A stretch of DNA of 47,235 bases. Origin: Crocinitomicaceae bacterium. Its GTDB lineage: Bacteria > Bacteroidota > Bacteroidia > Flavobacteriales_D > Crocinitomicaceae. The translations under genes and the position numbers were made by a program. Shown piece after piece: positions 26,689 through 36,162 of the stretch. The DNA is taken from positions 1 through 47,235 of the forward strand of contig JAHEMQ010000008.1 in assembly GCA_024643555.1 (NCBI GenBank), written 5' to 3'. The notes under the pieces were generated by a model. The model was given only the letters and a program-made list of their open reading frames with translations. It was not told where the DNA came from and ran no database searches. Positions within the stretch are counted from its first letter, which is position 1; the number at the start of each line of letters is the position of its first letter.

Positions 26689-28863
26689 TTATTTACTTGG
26701 TTTTACTTTAACATCTGTCCCTAAACGTTGTAGGTAAGCGATGATCGCAACAATATCTTTTTGTTCGATGTCTTTAATCAATTCTGTTTTGCTTCTTCCT
26801 TTTAATGCAACTTGATTCGTCGTATTGACAATATCTTCAGCGATGACATGTGCTTGCGCTTTCAAATCTCTTAAGGCTTTTTTGTCATATCCCTCTGGAT
26901 ATGGAACACCTAACGTTTGCATTGCACGAATTTTTGCATCTATGTTGGAAATGTCCATATTGTCATCTCGCATCCATGGATAAGCAGGCATGATGGACCC
27001 AGGTGTAATTACTTTTGGACGAATCATGTGGTTGAAATGCCAGATGTTGCCACGAACACCACCTTCACGTGCCAAGTCTGGTCCAGTTCGTTTAGAACCC
27101 CATTGGAATGGATGATCGTAAACAAATTCCCCTGATTTGGAGTATGCGCCGTAACGAACGGTTTCAAATCGCAAAGGTCGAATCAACTGCGAGTGACAGT
27201 TGTAGCATCCTTCACGTAGGTATATGTCACGTCCATAAAGTTCCAATGGAGTATATGGCTTGACACTGTTAATCGTCGGAACATTGCTTTTGACAATCAT
27301 GGTTGGGATAATTTCGACAATTCCTCCAATGGCAACGATCACCAAACTCAAAATCATGAATTGAATTGGCTTACGTTCAATTACTTTGTGCCAGTATTCT
27401 CCTTTTGTATTCACGTGAATTTCTTTCGTAACCACAGCTTCAGTGTCCTCATTGGCAACTAAAACTCCTGATTTTGCTGTCTTTACTAAGTTGTAAAACA
27501 TAAGGATGGCTCCGCTCAAATACAACAATCCACCAATTGAACGCAAATAGAAGAATGGCTTCATTTCAATTACCGTGTCTACAAAGTTGTTTGCCAAGGT
27601 ACCATCCGGTTTGAATTCTTGCCACATTAATCCTTGCATGAATCCAGCAATGTACATTGGAATGGCATATAGGATGATTCCTAAAGTCGCAATCCAAAAG
27701 TGCTGATTCGCCATTTTCGTAGAATACAATTTCGTTTTGTACAAACGTGGAAATAACCAATATAACATACCAAAAGTCAACATCCCATTCCATCCGAGTC
27801 CACCAATATGAACGTGCGCGATGGTCCAATCTGTAAAGTGCGAAATGACATTGATGTTTTTCAATGACAGCATAGGGCCTTCAAAGGTGGACATTCCATA
27901 ACAGGTCAATGCCACCACCATGAACTTTAATAAAATATCGTCTCGTACTCTGTCCCACGCTCCTCTTAAGGTTAATAATCCATTCAACATTCCACCCCAA
28001 GATGGTGCAATCAACATGACAGAGAAAACCACCCCTAAACTTTGTGCCCAATCGGGTAGGGTAGAGTACAACAAGTGATGTGGTCCGGCCCAGATATATA
28101 AAAAGATTAGTGCCCAGAAGTGAATGATGGATAAACGGTAGGAGTAAACGGGACGATTCGCTGCTTTTGGAACGAAGTAATACATCAAACCTAAATATGG
28201 TGTTGTCAAAAAGAACGCAACAGCGTTGTGACCATACCACCACTGAACCAAAGCATCTTGAACCCCGGCATACCAAGAGTAACTTTTCAAGAAGGAAACA
28301 GGTAATTCAAATGAGTTGAAAATGTGCAACATAGCAACGGTGACGAAGGTGGCAATGTAAAACCAGATCGCAACGTAAAGATGTTTGACGCGACGATTTA
28401 GAATGGTTGCGAACATGTTCCATCCCCATACTACCCAGATGCCAGCAATCATGATATCAATCCACCATTCCAACTCAGCATATTCTTTACCAGTAGTGAT
28501 CCCAAACGGCAAGGTTGCAACGGCACAAACGATGATCGTTTGCCATCCCCAGAAATGAAGGTTACTGAGTTTATCGCTCCACATTCTAGATTTTAACAAA
28601 CGTTGAAGTGAGTAGTAAATACCCATGAACATACCGTTTCCAACAAAGGCAAAAATCACTGCATTTGTATGTAAAGGACGTATGCGTCCAAAGGTTAAAT
28701 ACTTAAATCCGAGGTAGTCGTTGAAAAATTCAGGAAATGCTAATTGTAGGGCTGCTATTAACCCAACTAACATACCCGTTACACCCCAAATGACTGTGGC
28801 GTAAGCAAAATTCCGAACGATTCGGTTGTCGTAACTAAACTTTTCTGCTTCCATATTACTCAT
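26689..28863 (-). CDS. ccoNO: Fused cbb3-type cytochrome c oxidase subunits I and II
   Basis: Catalytic core of the high-affinity terminal oxidase. Residues 1 to about 490 are CcoN, a 12-helix haem-copper subunit, with RPLHTNAVIFAFVGNG carrying a low-spin haem histidine and WWYGHNAVAFFLT and HVHIGGLGWNGML carrying copper- and haem-binding histidines. After another membrane helix, residues about 530-724 are the mono-haem cytochrome CcoO, with CYNCHSQLIRPLRFETVRYG near 551 and GSIMPAYPWM supplying the axial Met. The N-O fusion is usual in Bacteroidota. The gene starts inside the ccoS stop region (8-base overlap). Confidence 0.96.
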   Translation of the reverse strand: MSNMEAEKFSYDNRIVRNFAYATVIWGVTGMLVGLIAALQLAFPEFFNDYLGFKYLTFGRIRPLHTNAVIFAFVGNGMFMGIYYSLQRLLKSRMWSDKLSNLHFWGWQTIIVCAVATLPFGITTGKEYAELEWWIDIMIAGIWVVWGWNMFATILNRRVKHLYVAIWFYIATFVTVAMLHIFNSFELPVSFLKSYSWYAGVQDALVQWWYGHNAVAFFLTTPYLGLMYYFVPKAANRPVYSYRLSIIHFWALIFLYIWAGPHHLLYSTLPDWAQSLGVVFSVMLIAPSWGGMLNGLLTLRGAWDRVRDDILLKFMVVALTCYGMSTFEGPMLSLKNINVISHFTDWTIAHVHIGGLGWNGMLTFGMLYWLFPRLYKTKLYSTKMANQHFWIATLGIILYAIPMYIAGFMQGLMWQEFKPDGTLANNFVDTVIEMKPFFYLRSIGGLLYLSGAILMFYNLVKTAKSGVLVANEDTEAVVTKEIHVNTKGEYWHKVIERKPIQFMILSLVIVAIGGIVEIIPTMIVKSNVPTINSVKPYTPLELYGRDIYLREGCYNCHSQLIRPLRFETVRYGAYSKSGEFVYDHPFQWGSKRTGPDLAREGGVRGNIWHFNHMIRPKVITPGSIMPAYPWMRDDNMDISNIDAKIRAMQTLGVPYPEGYDKKALRDLKAQAHVIAEDIVNTTNQVALKGRSKTELIKDIEQKDIVAIIAYLQRLGTDVKVKPSK

Positions 28864-29014
28864 CTTTTAATTTTGGTTCATCTTCAAAGAGCATGCGTAC
28901 TGATGGCGTGTAGTCATCGTCAAATTGTCCATTCTTCGTTGCCCATAGAAAGAACAACAAAAAGAATCCTGCAATGCAGAGACTCACGATTAACATCAGA
29001 TAAATCATTCCCAT
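28856..29014 (-). CDS. ccoS: cbb3-type cytochrome oxidase assembly protein CcoS
   Basis: A 52-residue protein starting at ATG 29012-29014 and ending at 28856. It opens MGMIYLMLIVSLCIAGFFLL, one membrane helix, and then has FLWATKNGQFDDDYTPSVRM. The WA-x4-GQFDD block is the signature of CcoS/FixS, a small protein required in other bacteria for cofactor insertion into cbb3 oxidase. It overlaps ccoNO by 8 bases and follows ccoI, matching the common ccoI-S-N order. It is the first gene of the oxidase operon, just downstream of the FNR-like box at 29071. Confidence 0.93.
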   Translation of the reverse strand: MGMIYLMLIVSLCIAGFFLLFFLWATKNGQFDDDYTPSVRMLFEDEPKLKDE

Positions 29015-29070
29015 GTTGCAAATTTCAGCAAACAGGAAGCGAATAAGTATGATATAGGTATTCTAAAAAA

Positions 29071-29084
29071 CTGATTTAAATCAT
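29071..29084 (-). promoter_or_regulatory. FNR-like operator upstream of ccoS
   Basis: The sequence CTGATTTAAATCAT contains the perfect 12-base palindrome TGATTTAAATCA. It matches the E. coli FNR consensus TTGATnnnnATCAA at every position except the two outermost bases. It lies 57 bases upstream of the ccoS start and 5 bases past the ccoI stop. A Crp/Fnr-family gene lies nearby at 32911. The regulator link is an inference. Confidence 0.6.
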
Positions 29085-29088
29085 GTTT

Positions 29089-31443
29089 TTAGAGCTGCTT
29101 CCAATACTTAATGTGAATGAGTGTAGAACTCAGGAAAACCACCGTAATGGAACTAATGGGCATGAGAATGGCAGCAACAATTGGAGATAGAGCTGCTGAG
29201 ATGGCGAACGAAAGTCCGATTAAATTGTAGGTAATCGAAAAGCCAAGACAAATTTTAAGTACGCGCTTTGCATAGTTGGAAACTTTGAAGTAGGATGGTA
29301 AAAGGTTTAAATGCTGTGCGTTCAAAATAGCGTCTGACGAAGGCGTGAAACGAAACATGTCCTCCGACAAGGCAATGCCCACCTCTGCCGTTCCAAGTGC
29401 ACCAACATCATTTAAACCATCTCCTAACATGAGCACTTTTTCTCCGGATGCCTGTAGCTTTTCAATGAACAAGGCTTTATCCTTCGGCTCTTGATGGAAG
29501 AAACAGTTTTCTGCTTGGAAACCAAGTGAAACGAGTGTTTCCAAATCTTTTTGGTCGTCACCTGAAAGAACATATTTTTTTTTATCGTGGAGTTGAGTTA
29601 GAATACTTGGTATTTCATTTCGAAATGCACTGGTGAAATGAATTTCTTGTATAAGTTGGCCGTCTTTGGAAAAATAAACGGTGCCGTTTTGCTGGGTGCT
29701 TGAATTTACTTTGGTAAATGAGGCGCTGCCCAACAGATAAGTAGATCCATTTACTTTTCCTTCGATTCCTTTGCCTTTCCATTCTTTAAAGGATTCCAAG
29801 ATTATTCCTGTAGATGTAGCGAAAAGGTTGGTGAAAATTAATTTTGATAATGGGTGTGTTGAATGACTGGAAAGTTCTTTTAAAATGCGCCATTCGTCCA
29901 CTGCGAGATCTGGATTCGAATAATTCAAGTGGTATGCCGATGGATCCGTCAAGGTACCTGTTTTGTCAAAAACAACCGTGGAGATTTCATCAAGTGCTTC
30001 AACGATGTTTGTGTTTTTTAGGTAAAGTCCGTTTTTACCTAAGACACTCAATGCATTGCCCAAGGTGAAGGGACTTGATAAAGCGAGCGCACACGGACAC
30101 GCAACAATAAGAATAGAAACGATGACCGTCATGATTTTACTTGGATCTAAAAAGGACCAAACTATTCCTGAAACGAGCGCCACAAGAATTAGGATGATTA
30201 AAAAATAACGTGAAATGCGGTCTTGATACCGAACGAATCCATTGGCTTCTTTTTTGTCCTTAGTTTCATTCCATAATTGCGTTAAGTGGCTACGGTTGGT
30301 TTCGGATTTCACCTCCAATTCAATGCTCATGCCCATTAATTTCCCTCCTGCATAAATGATTTCACCTTTTCGTTTTGTGATTAATTCAGATTCACCCGTC
30401 ACAAAACTATAGTCGATTTGAGCCTCCTCAGAGTGTAATAAACAATCACATGGTATGATTTCTTCATTTCGCACGAAAATTCGTTGACCTTTTTGCAAGT
30501 GTTCAATGGGAATGATTTCCGAACCTGTTGCTGTTACCCGATGGATGGCAACAGGGAAGTATGATGTGTAGTCTCGGTCGAAGGACAAAGATTGATAGGT
30601 GCGGTTTTGAAACCATTTTCCGATTAAGAGGAAGAAAATAAATCCAGCAAAGCTATCCATGTAACCCGGTCCTTGTTGGGTGAAGATATGATAGGTGCTT
30701 TGTGCATATAAGGCAAGTATCCCTAATGTAATGGGGACATCTAGGTTGATGCTTCGACTCCGCAAAGCTTTGTATGCCGATATATAGTATTCATTTGCAG
30801 AATAGAAAAATACGGGCAGCGAAACGAGAAACGACAGGTATGCGGTAAAATTCCGAAAAGATAAATTATCTAATGTGATGCCGAAGTAATCGGGTGCACT
30901 CCAAAGCATGATGCTTCCAAAGGCAAATCCAGCGAGTCCGATTTTCAGTAAAAAGGATTTTTTCGTTCCTTTTGATTCCGATTTTCGTCCAAAGTCAGGC
31001 TCGTAGCCAATAAACTGTAATAATTCGGCTAACTCGGATAATTGAAATCCTTCCTTTTTAAATACGATGGTCGCTTCCTTTTTTGCGAAATGTACTTGAG
31101 AAGATCGGACATGCGGATTTATTTTAGGAAGATTCTCTAATAAAAAGATGCAGGAAGTACAATGAATACTAGGTAAGGATAAACAAATGCGCACGATATG
31201 GTCATCCTCGTATTGTACAAAGCGCGCTCGAATTTCAGGGATGTCCAAGAATTGGAATTTGTCGCTGCGTCCTTTTTTCGGTTTAATGCCCGGCGTTTTC
31301 TCGAACTGGTAAAAGTCCTTCAAGGCATTCGTGTTCAACAAGGCATATACGTTTGAACAGCCTTGACAACAAAATTCTTTCGCATCGAAATGAACCGCAG
31401 GACTCGGGAGCTCTTCTCCGCAATGGTAGCACGTGTTCATCAT
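29089..31443 (-). CDS. ccoI: Copper-translocating P-type ATPase of the cbb3 cluster (CcoI/FixI)
   Basis: P1B-type ATPase that moves copper across the inner membrane for the oxidase. I placed the start at the ATG overlapping the hemN stop (TAATG at 31445-31441), giving 784 residues; longer forms would run back into hemN. N-terminal cysteine clusters CYHCGEE and FCCQGCSNVYALL precede an HMA-like domain with CTSC near 95-98. Eight helices follow, including the ion-binding CPCALALSSPFTLG (about 449). Phosphorylation site DKTGTLT is near 495 and GDGLNDVGALG near 673. The soft HP block is SHSTHPLS. Translational coupling to hemN is likely. Confidence 0.94.
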   Translation of the reverse strand: MMNTCYHCGEELPSPAVHFDAKEFCCQGCSNVYALLNTNALKDFYQFEKTPGIKPKKGRSDKFQFLDIPEIRARFVQYEDDHIVRICLSLPSIHCTSCIFLLENLPKINPHVRSSQVHFAKKEATIVFKKEGFQLSELAELLQFIGYEPDFGRKSESKGTKKSFLLKIGLAGFAFGSIMLWSAPDYFGITLDNLSFRNFTAYLSFLVSLPVFFYSANEYYISAYKALRSRSINLDVPITLGILALYAQSTYHIFTQQGPGYMDSFAGFIFFLLIGKWFQNRTYQSLSFDRDYTSYFPVAIHRVTATGSEIIPIEHLQKGQRIFVRNEEIIPCDCLLHSEEAQIDYSFVTGESELITKRKGEIIYAGGKLMGMSIELEVKSETNRSHLTQLWNETKDKKEANGFVRYQDRISRYFLIILILVALVSGIVWSFLDPSKIMTVIVSILIVACPCALALSSPFTLGNALSVLGKNGLYLKNTNIVEALDEISTVVFDKTGTLTDPSAYHLNYSNPDLAVDEWRILKELSSHSTHPLSKLIFTNLFATSTGIILESFKEWKGKGIEGKVNGSTYLLGSASFTKVNSSTQQNGTVYFSKDGQLIQEIHFTSAFRNEIPSILTQLHDKKKYVLSGDDQKDLETLVSLGFQAENCFFHQEPKDKALFIEKLQASGEKVLMLGDGLNDVGALGTAEVGIALSEDMFRFTPSSDAILNAQHLNLLPSYFKVSNYAKRVLKICLGFSITYNLIGLSFAISAALSPIVAAILMPISSITVVFLSSTLIHIKYWKQL

Positions 31444-32810
31444 TAGATTGTAGCAGAAAATAAAGGTTTTTCGCCTTGATATTGGTGTAAATCCAAATCG
31501 AAGGCCATGCAAATGTTTCGGACAAAAGGATATCCAAGCTCGGTGACACGGACTGATTTTCCTTGAACAACAATCAAATCATCTTGAATCAAAGGTTGAA
31601 GTTTTGTCAAAATGAAATCATGTGTTTCTTTGAATGTGGAGGTTTCTTGAAAAGTCGTTTCGAAATGACACATTAAATCGAGTATATAGGTGCGTATTTC
31701 CAATTCCAATTCATTTAGTAAGTGTCCGCGAAATACAGCCAATTCGCCATTTCTAATTCGCTCCTGATAGGATTCTACCGTTTTATCATTTTGTGCAAAT
31801 CCAGTCCAACAATCCGAAATGGCGGACATGCCAAGTCCGAGTAAAAATTGAGTGCTTTTCGTCGTGTAACCCATGAAATTTCGATGTAGGCTTTTTTCAG
31901 AGAAAGCAAGCGCTAAGGCATCGGTCGGCAAGGCAAAGTGATCCATGCCAATCGCTAAATAACCATTTGCCAGCAATTTCTCACAAGCCATTTCATACAA
32001 CGCACGTTTTTCGCTGTCTTGTGGCAAATCTTTTTCGTCATAACCTCGTTGCCCCGTCCCTTTCATCCAAGGAACATGTGCGTAGCCGTATAAAGCGATG
32101 CGTTCCGGTTTTAACTGTATGGTATAATCAATGGTTTGTTCGAATCCAATTAAGGATTGATGAGGTAATCCATACACTAAATCGTGGTTGATTGAACGGT
32201 ATCCAATGGATTTCGCAAGGTGATGGACTTGTTGAATTTCATGGAAACTTTGAATGCGATGTATGGCTTTTTGAACGGTATGATCGTAATCCTGAATTCC
32301 AAAACTTACCCTTCTAAATCCAAAGACATACAAGGATTTTAAATGTGCTTCCGTTGTTGAACCTGGATGGGCTTCGAAACTCAAATCACAGGTGGATGGA
32401 TCTATGGAGTCCAATTTGAAAATGCCACGCAACAAACGAACTAATTCCGTTGCTTGAAAAAAAGTGGGGGTTCCTCCTCCAAAATGTAATTCTGAAATTT
32501 GGGTACCTAACGGCAAATGTGCTTGGTATAATTCCCATTCCTTTAAAACCGTATCGATGTAGGGCGTCTCAACCTGGTGGTTTTTCGTGATGCGTTTATG
32601 ACAACCACAAAAGGTACAAAGTGATTCGCAATAAGGGAGGTGTATGTAAATACCAATGCTGGAATTGGGAAATCGTTCAAGCGCTTGATCCAATTCAGAC
32701 AACCATTCTGCTGAATGAAATTCGTTTTTCTTCCAGAAAGGAACTGTTGGATAAGAGGTATACCTCGGTCCAGGCACATTGTATTTTTGAATGAATTCCT
32801 TGGTAATCAT
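31443..32810 (-). CDS. hemN: Oxygen-independent coproporphyrinogen III dehydrogenase
   Basis: Radical SAM enzyme that makes protoporphyrinogen IX without oxygen, securing haem under low oxygen. ATG 32810 (MITKEFIQKYNVPGPRYTSYP) gives 455 residues and matches the family start; 16 further residues upstream look unrelated. The cluster is C61-x3-C65-x2-C68-x-C70 (CESLCTFCGC), nearly the same spacing and numbering as E. coli HemN. HFGGGTPTFF, FEAHPGSTT and SFGIQDYD follow. It overlaps the ccoI start by 1 base and is divergent from the Crp/Fnr gene, with an FNR-like site between them. Confidence 0.95.
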   Translation of the reverse strand: MITKEFIQKYNVPGPRYTSYPTVPFWKKNEFHSAEWLSELDQALERFPNSSIGIYIHLPYCESLCTFCGCHKRITKNHQVETPYIDTVLKEWELYQAHLPLGTQISELHFGGGTPTFFQATELVRLLRGIFKLDSIDPSTCDLSFEAHPGSTTEAHLKSLYVFGFRRVSFGIQDYDHTVQKAIHRIQSFHEIQQVHHLAKSIGYRSINHDLVYGLPHQSLIGFEQTIDYTIQLKPERIALYGYAHVPWMKGTGQRGYDEKDLPQDSEKRALYEMACEKLLANGYLAIGMDHFALPTDALALAFSEKSLHRNFMGYTTKSTQFLLGLGMSAISDCWTGFAQNDKTVESYQERIRNGELAVFRGHLLNELELEIRTYILDLMCHFETTFQETSTFKETHDFILTKLQPLIQDDLIVVQGKSVRVTELGYPFVRNICMAFDLDLHQYQGEKPLFSATI

Positions 32811-32844
32811 GTGACAAAAGTAGGGGGCATAGCTTGTTGAAAAA

Positions 32845-32858
32845 ATGACCTTTATCAT
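32845..32858. promoter_or_regulatory. Weaker FNR-like operator between hemN and the Crp/Fnr gene
   Basis: ATGACCTTTATCAT has half-sites TGAC and ATCA spaced by four bases, one inner mismatch from TGATnnnnATCA. It ends in ATCAT like the box at 29071. It is 35 bases upstream of the hemN ATG and 53 bases upstream of the regulator start, so it could act on either gene. Confidence 0.45.
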
Positions 32859-32910
32859 ATTTCGATTTTTCCTTTAATATCAGTACATTTGATAGACTAA
32901 ATCCAATGAA

Positions 32911-33600
32911 ATGCTTGAAAAATCGCACAAACACATTACCTGTTCGACATGCTCTAGTAGAAATAATTCGCTCTTGGGTTCATTATGCAGCGACGAAATA
33001 GATCATGTCAATGCACACAAATCATGTAATTATTTCAAAAAACAGCAATCCCTTTTCTTAGAAGGTTCCTTTCCACGCGGTGTATTTTGCATCAATCAAG
33101 GTATGGTTAAAATCTTTCAACGAGGGGACGAAGGAAAAGAACAAATCATCCACATTGCCAAATCAGGTGAAATGGTTGGATTCCGTGCGATGTTCAGTGA
33201 GGAACCATATAAGGTAGCTGCTGAAACCTTAGAAGAAAGCAACATTTGTTTTATTGGCAAGGATGATTTTTTAAACATGATGGACTCGAATCCGGTATTG
33301 CGTAAAGGGATTATCAAGGAGCTTTCTAAGGAATTGTCCGATCGAGCAGATTTCATCACCAACATGGCTCAGAAGTCGGTCCGTGAGCGCTTGGCATTTA
33401 CCATGATTTTATTAATGGACATTTACAATCCTGAACCAATTAATCTATCACGTGAGGACCTTGCAAATTTCGTAGGGACAGCCACAGAAACCTTGATTCG
33501 TTTGTTAAAGGACTTCAAAGAGGAAGGAATCATTGAGGTACACACGCGAAAAATTACGGTACTCAATAAAGAAAAATTATTTTCGTTAGCAGGGAAATAA
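32911..33600 (+). CDS. Crp/Fnr-family transcriptional regulator, FNR-like
   Basis: A 229-residue regulator. The N-terminus has C11, C14, C26 and C39 (CSTCSSRNNSLLGSLC), compatible with an oxygen-labile iron-sulfur cluster, though the spacing differs from E. coli FNR. A cyclic nucleotide-like beta-roll occupies about 40-150 (GMVKIFQRGDEGKEQIIHIA). A winged helix lies at about 165-225. The recognition helix GTATETLIRLLKDF keeps the E and R that contact TGA half-sites in Crp and FNR. It is divergent from hemN and adjacent to the whole cbb3 cluster, which supports a role in oxygen control. Confidence 0.88.
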   Translation: MLEKSHKHITCSTCSSRNNSLLGSLCSDEIDHVNAHKSCNYFKKQQSLFLEGSFPRGVFCINQGMVKIFQRGDEGKEQIIHIAKSGEMVGFRAMFSEEPYKVAAETLEESNICFIGKDDFLNMMDSNPVLRKGIIKELSKELSDRADFITNMAQKSVRERLAFTMILLMDIYNPEPINLSREDLANFVGTATETLIRLLKDFKEEGIIEVHTRKITVLNKEKLFSLAGK

Positions 33601-34161
33601 TTAGTGACCCACACAAAGGGTATAGAAATTCTCAAGTAAAATCGCTCCATAATTACCGGAAACTTCTGGGTGAAATTGTACACCAAACATGAGTTTTTCT
33701 TGATGTTGCATGGCTTCGTTGATGCACGCATCTGAAGCGGCAATCAATTGAAAGCCGGGTGGTACATTGATGTGTTCACAGTGGTCTTCCATCATATCAA
33801 AACAAATAGGTAGTCGATTGAACAAAGGAGAATCCTCGATGACCTCAATTTCTTGCCAATCCCGGTCCTCCCGCATTTTTGCACCAAAGGCCCCATGTAA
33901 AAGTCCAAGAAGCTGATGGCCAAAACATATACCGAGGATCGGTTTTGTACACATTTTTAACCAAGAAACATGCTCGAGGTATGGGGTCATGTTGATTTCG
34001 GTAATCAAAATAGGAGCTCCAGAAATAACAATACCTTGGAATCCCTCCAGCATTTCTTCGCTTAGGTCATGGAATCCAACTGTTTTTGTATCGCAAAACT
34101 CCTCCAAAAGGGATGCGATTTGAGGGGTTTTAGCACTTCCGCAATCAACAATCAGGATCAT
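33601..34161 (-). CDS. Stand-alone class I glutamine amidotransferase (GuaA N-domain-like)
   Basis: A 186-residue protein made only of a class I glutaminase domain. The nucleophile is C79 in GICFGHQLLG; H164 and E166 in GVQFHPEVSG complete the triad. The start MILIVDCGSAKT is like GMP synthase small subunits, but no synthetase domain follows. It may serve a separate synthase subunit or hydrolyse gamma-glutamyl compounds. It overlaps the EEP gene by 4 bases at the end of the mutL operon. Its stop directly abuts the convergent regulator gene. Confidence 0.8.
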   Translation of the reverse strand: MILIVDCGSAKTPQIASLLEEFCDTKTVGFHDLSEEMLEGFQGIVISGAPILITEINMTPYLEHVSWLKMCTKPILGICFGHQLLGLLHGAFGAKMREDRDWQEIEVIEDSPLFNRLPICFDMMEDHCEHINVPPGFQLIAASDACINEAMQHQEKLMFGVQFHPEVSGNYGAILLENFYTLCVGH

Positions 34162-35276
34162 TTGACACGGGAAAAAGTACAGACTAATGCACGGTGATCA
34201 CTTAATTCTTCGCCCTGAATTTGAAAGCCGCTTGTACTTAAATTAGGAGAAAAGAATAGGTAGTCAATTCTTCCTGCGGGTAATCTGCCAATATAGGTGG
34301 AACCGATTCCGCTGCTTGTTTGACGGAAAGCATCTTTTAGAAAGCGGTTAAATTGATTATAGGTGTAGGACATGGGTGTATCGTTAAAGTCTCCACAAAC
34401 AATGACTGGATAGGGTGAGGTTTTAATGTGCTCCACAACACGACGCGCTTGTTCCGCCCTTTTCAAATAAGCCAATCTAAGTTTTAAAAAGACATTTTTG
34501 ATCACGCGTTTATTTCCAAGTGATTCTTCGCTGGATCCTTGTTCAATATTTGGATCGGTATGTAAGCGAATGGACTGTAAATGAACGTTGTATACCCGGA
34601 ACGTATCTTGATTTTTGACAATATCCGAATAGATACAGTAATTAAAGTCTCCATTTCCTTGGGATTCAAACATGACATCTCCTTTTGCGATGATCGGATG
34701 TTTTGAAAACATGGCAATGCCATAATTTTGTCGTGTACTTCGCTTATGGGCACTCCGTTCATGATAGTTTCGATTTCCCATAATTGAAAATAAGGAATCG
34801 ACGACTTCAAAATCTGTTGGTTTATCCTGGCGATAGTATTCCTGTAGACAAAGGACTTCGGGGTTGGTCCTGCGGATATATGCAAAAATCTGGTTTCGGT
34901 GTTTCACGGCATCTTTGAAACTCGGGTTAAACAAGTCAAAAAGACGGACATTGTAAGTCAAAACTTTTAATCCTGAGGATTCGGCTGGAACATGACTAGA
35001 AAATGCCAGGCTTCGAAAGTGCATTTTTCCGCCCAGTCCCAACACAATCAGCGTATAAATGGCCCATTTGGATCGTGCTAAACTCCAAATCAACAACCAA
35101 GCGATATGGATGCCAAGAAGGACAGGGTACATCAATCCGAAAAAAGGAAGGATGGAAAGTGTTTTTGGATGAATAAACGGACTTAAGTAACATAAAATGA
35201 GGGCGCCATAACTAATTAGACTTCCTATTTTGAAAACCGATGAAAAGCGAAAAACACGATTGAAAAGATTAGCCAT
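34158..35276 (-). CDS. Membrane-anchored endonuclease/exonuclease/phosphatase-family hydrolase
   Basis: A 372-residue protein with three membrane helices in residues 15-95 followed by an EEP domain. Motifs visible are LKVLTYNVRLFDLF (metal-binding N), VLCLQEYY (metal-binding E), VYNVHLQSI, VIVCGDFNDTPMSY (D and N) and the terminal ELSDHRALVCTF (catalytic D and H). The domain should cut phosphodiesters in nucleic acids or lipids; the location of the domain, periplasm or cytoplasm, is not settled. It overlaps the upstream rhomboid gene by 8 bases and the downstream amidotransferase by 4. Confidence 0.87.
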   Translation of the reverse strand: MANLFNRVFRFSSVFKIGSLISYGALILCYLSPFIHPKTLSILPFFGLMYPVLLGIHIAWLLIWSLARSKWAIYTLIVLGLGGKMHFRSLAFSSHVPAESSGLKVLTYNVRLFDLFNPSFKDAVKHRNQIFAYIRRTNPEVLCLQEYYRQDKPTDFEVVDSLFSIMGNRNYHERSAHKRSTRQNYGIAMFSKHPIIAKGDVMFESQGNGDFNYCIYSDIVKNQDTFRVYNVHLQSIRLHTDPNIEQGSSEESLGNKRVIKNVFLKLRLAYLKRAEQARRVVEHIKTSPYPVIVCGDFNDTPMSYTYNQFNRFLKDAFRQTSSGIGSTYIGRLPAGRIDYLFFSPNLSTSGFQIQGEELSDHRALVCTFSRVK

Positions 35277-36162
35277 TCTTGCTTTGGTTAAATAAGAAAT
35301 CCTTCTCAGCTTTGCTTAAAGAATCGTAACCCGATTTGGATATTTTGTCCAAAATCTGATCCATTCTTTCTTGTTTCTGATGCTTTTCACTGTTAAATTC
35401 TTCGTCTGTTTTGTAACGTGTATTTTGTCGTTTTACTTGGGGTTTTGCTTTAAAAAACGAGGGGAACTTCGTGAAAAATCCTTCGAGTCGAGTGAGTATG
35501 TTTCGAGAGGAATACAGGTTGCGCACAGAGAATAATCCAAAAATAGCACCGCCTAAATGCGCGAAATGGGCGATTTGGTCATCTGTACCGATGTTTATCA
35601 GGTCTTTGAATAAGAAGAACAAAGCAAGGAAGTAAATGCGGATTGGAAAAATACCGAACAACTGAACTTGTAAATTTGGTTGGTGAAATGCCAAGGCTGT
35701 GAAAATGGCCATGATGGATCCGGAAGCGCCGAGAATGACAACGTTTACTCCTTCAAGCGCTGGAAATAAGTTGTTGGCGATGATTTCTAATAGCCCACCT
35801 GCGATTCCACCGAATATGTAGGTCAAGATTAGTTTTTTTCTACTAAAGAATTGTTCAAAAAAGGATCCTGAGAAGTAGAGGAACAACATGTTGAACAATA
35901 AATGTCCAAATTGCTCATGCGTGAAGATACTGGTAACAAGTCCCCATGGAGCTTGAATAAATGCACCTAATGAACTGTTTAATTCGAATACACGGTGAAT
36001 GATTTCCGCAGCGAAATACGCATTTAGATTGAAGAGAATAAAAAACTTCTTCAGCAATAGAATGAATAGAAAAACGCATACATTGACAATGATCAGTCGA
36101 TTTGTCATCGTACCTGAGCGTAATTGAAACTTGAATTCTTCGATGAAATTTCTACCCTGCAT
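35269..36162 (-). CDS. Rhomboid-family intramembrane serine protease with C-terminal tail
   Basis: A 297-residue membrane protein. The catalytic serine is in VILGASGSIMAIF, and the catalytic histidine is in HFAHLGGAIFG. HLLFNMLFLYF carries the conserved loop-helix motif. About six helices lie in residues 20-215. A charged tail of some 80 residues ends DKISKSGYDSLSKAEKDFLF, a conserved tail in Bacteroidota rhomboids (I recall it as DUF6576). It directly abuts the preceding rhomboid gene with no spacer. The pair may divide substrates, but no substrate is evident. Confidence 0.92.
   Translation of the reverse strand: MQGRNFIEEFKFQLRSGTMTNRLIIVNVCVFLFILLLKKFFILFNLNAYFAAEIIHRVFELNSSLGAFIQAPWGLVTSIFTHEQFGHLLFNMLFLYFSGSFFEQFFSRKKLILTYIFGGIAGGLLEIIANNLFPALEGVNVVILGASGSIMAIFTALAFHQPNLQVQLFGIFPIRIYFLALFFLFKDLINIGTDDQIAHFAHLGGAIFGLFSVRNLYSSRNILTRLEGFFTKFPSFFKAKPQVKRQNTRYKTDEEFNSEKHQKQERMDQILDKISKSGYDSLSKAEKDFLFNQSKNG

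Noticed and set aside
31443-31512. Longer ccoI product starting inside hemN.
   Set aside because: The extra 23 residues overlap hemN, lack family resemblance, and the ATG overlapping the hemN stop gives the normal CxxC start.
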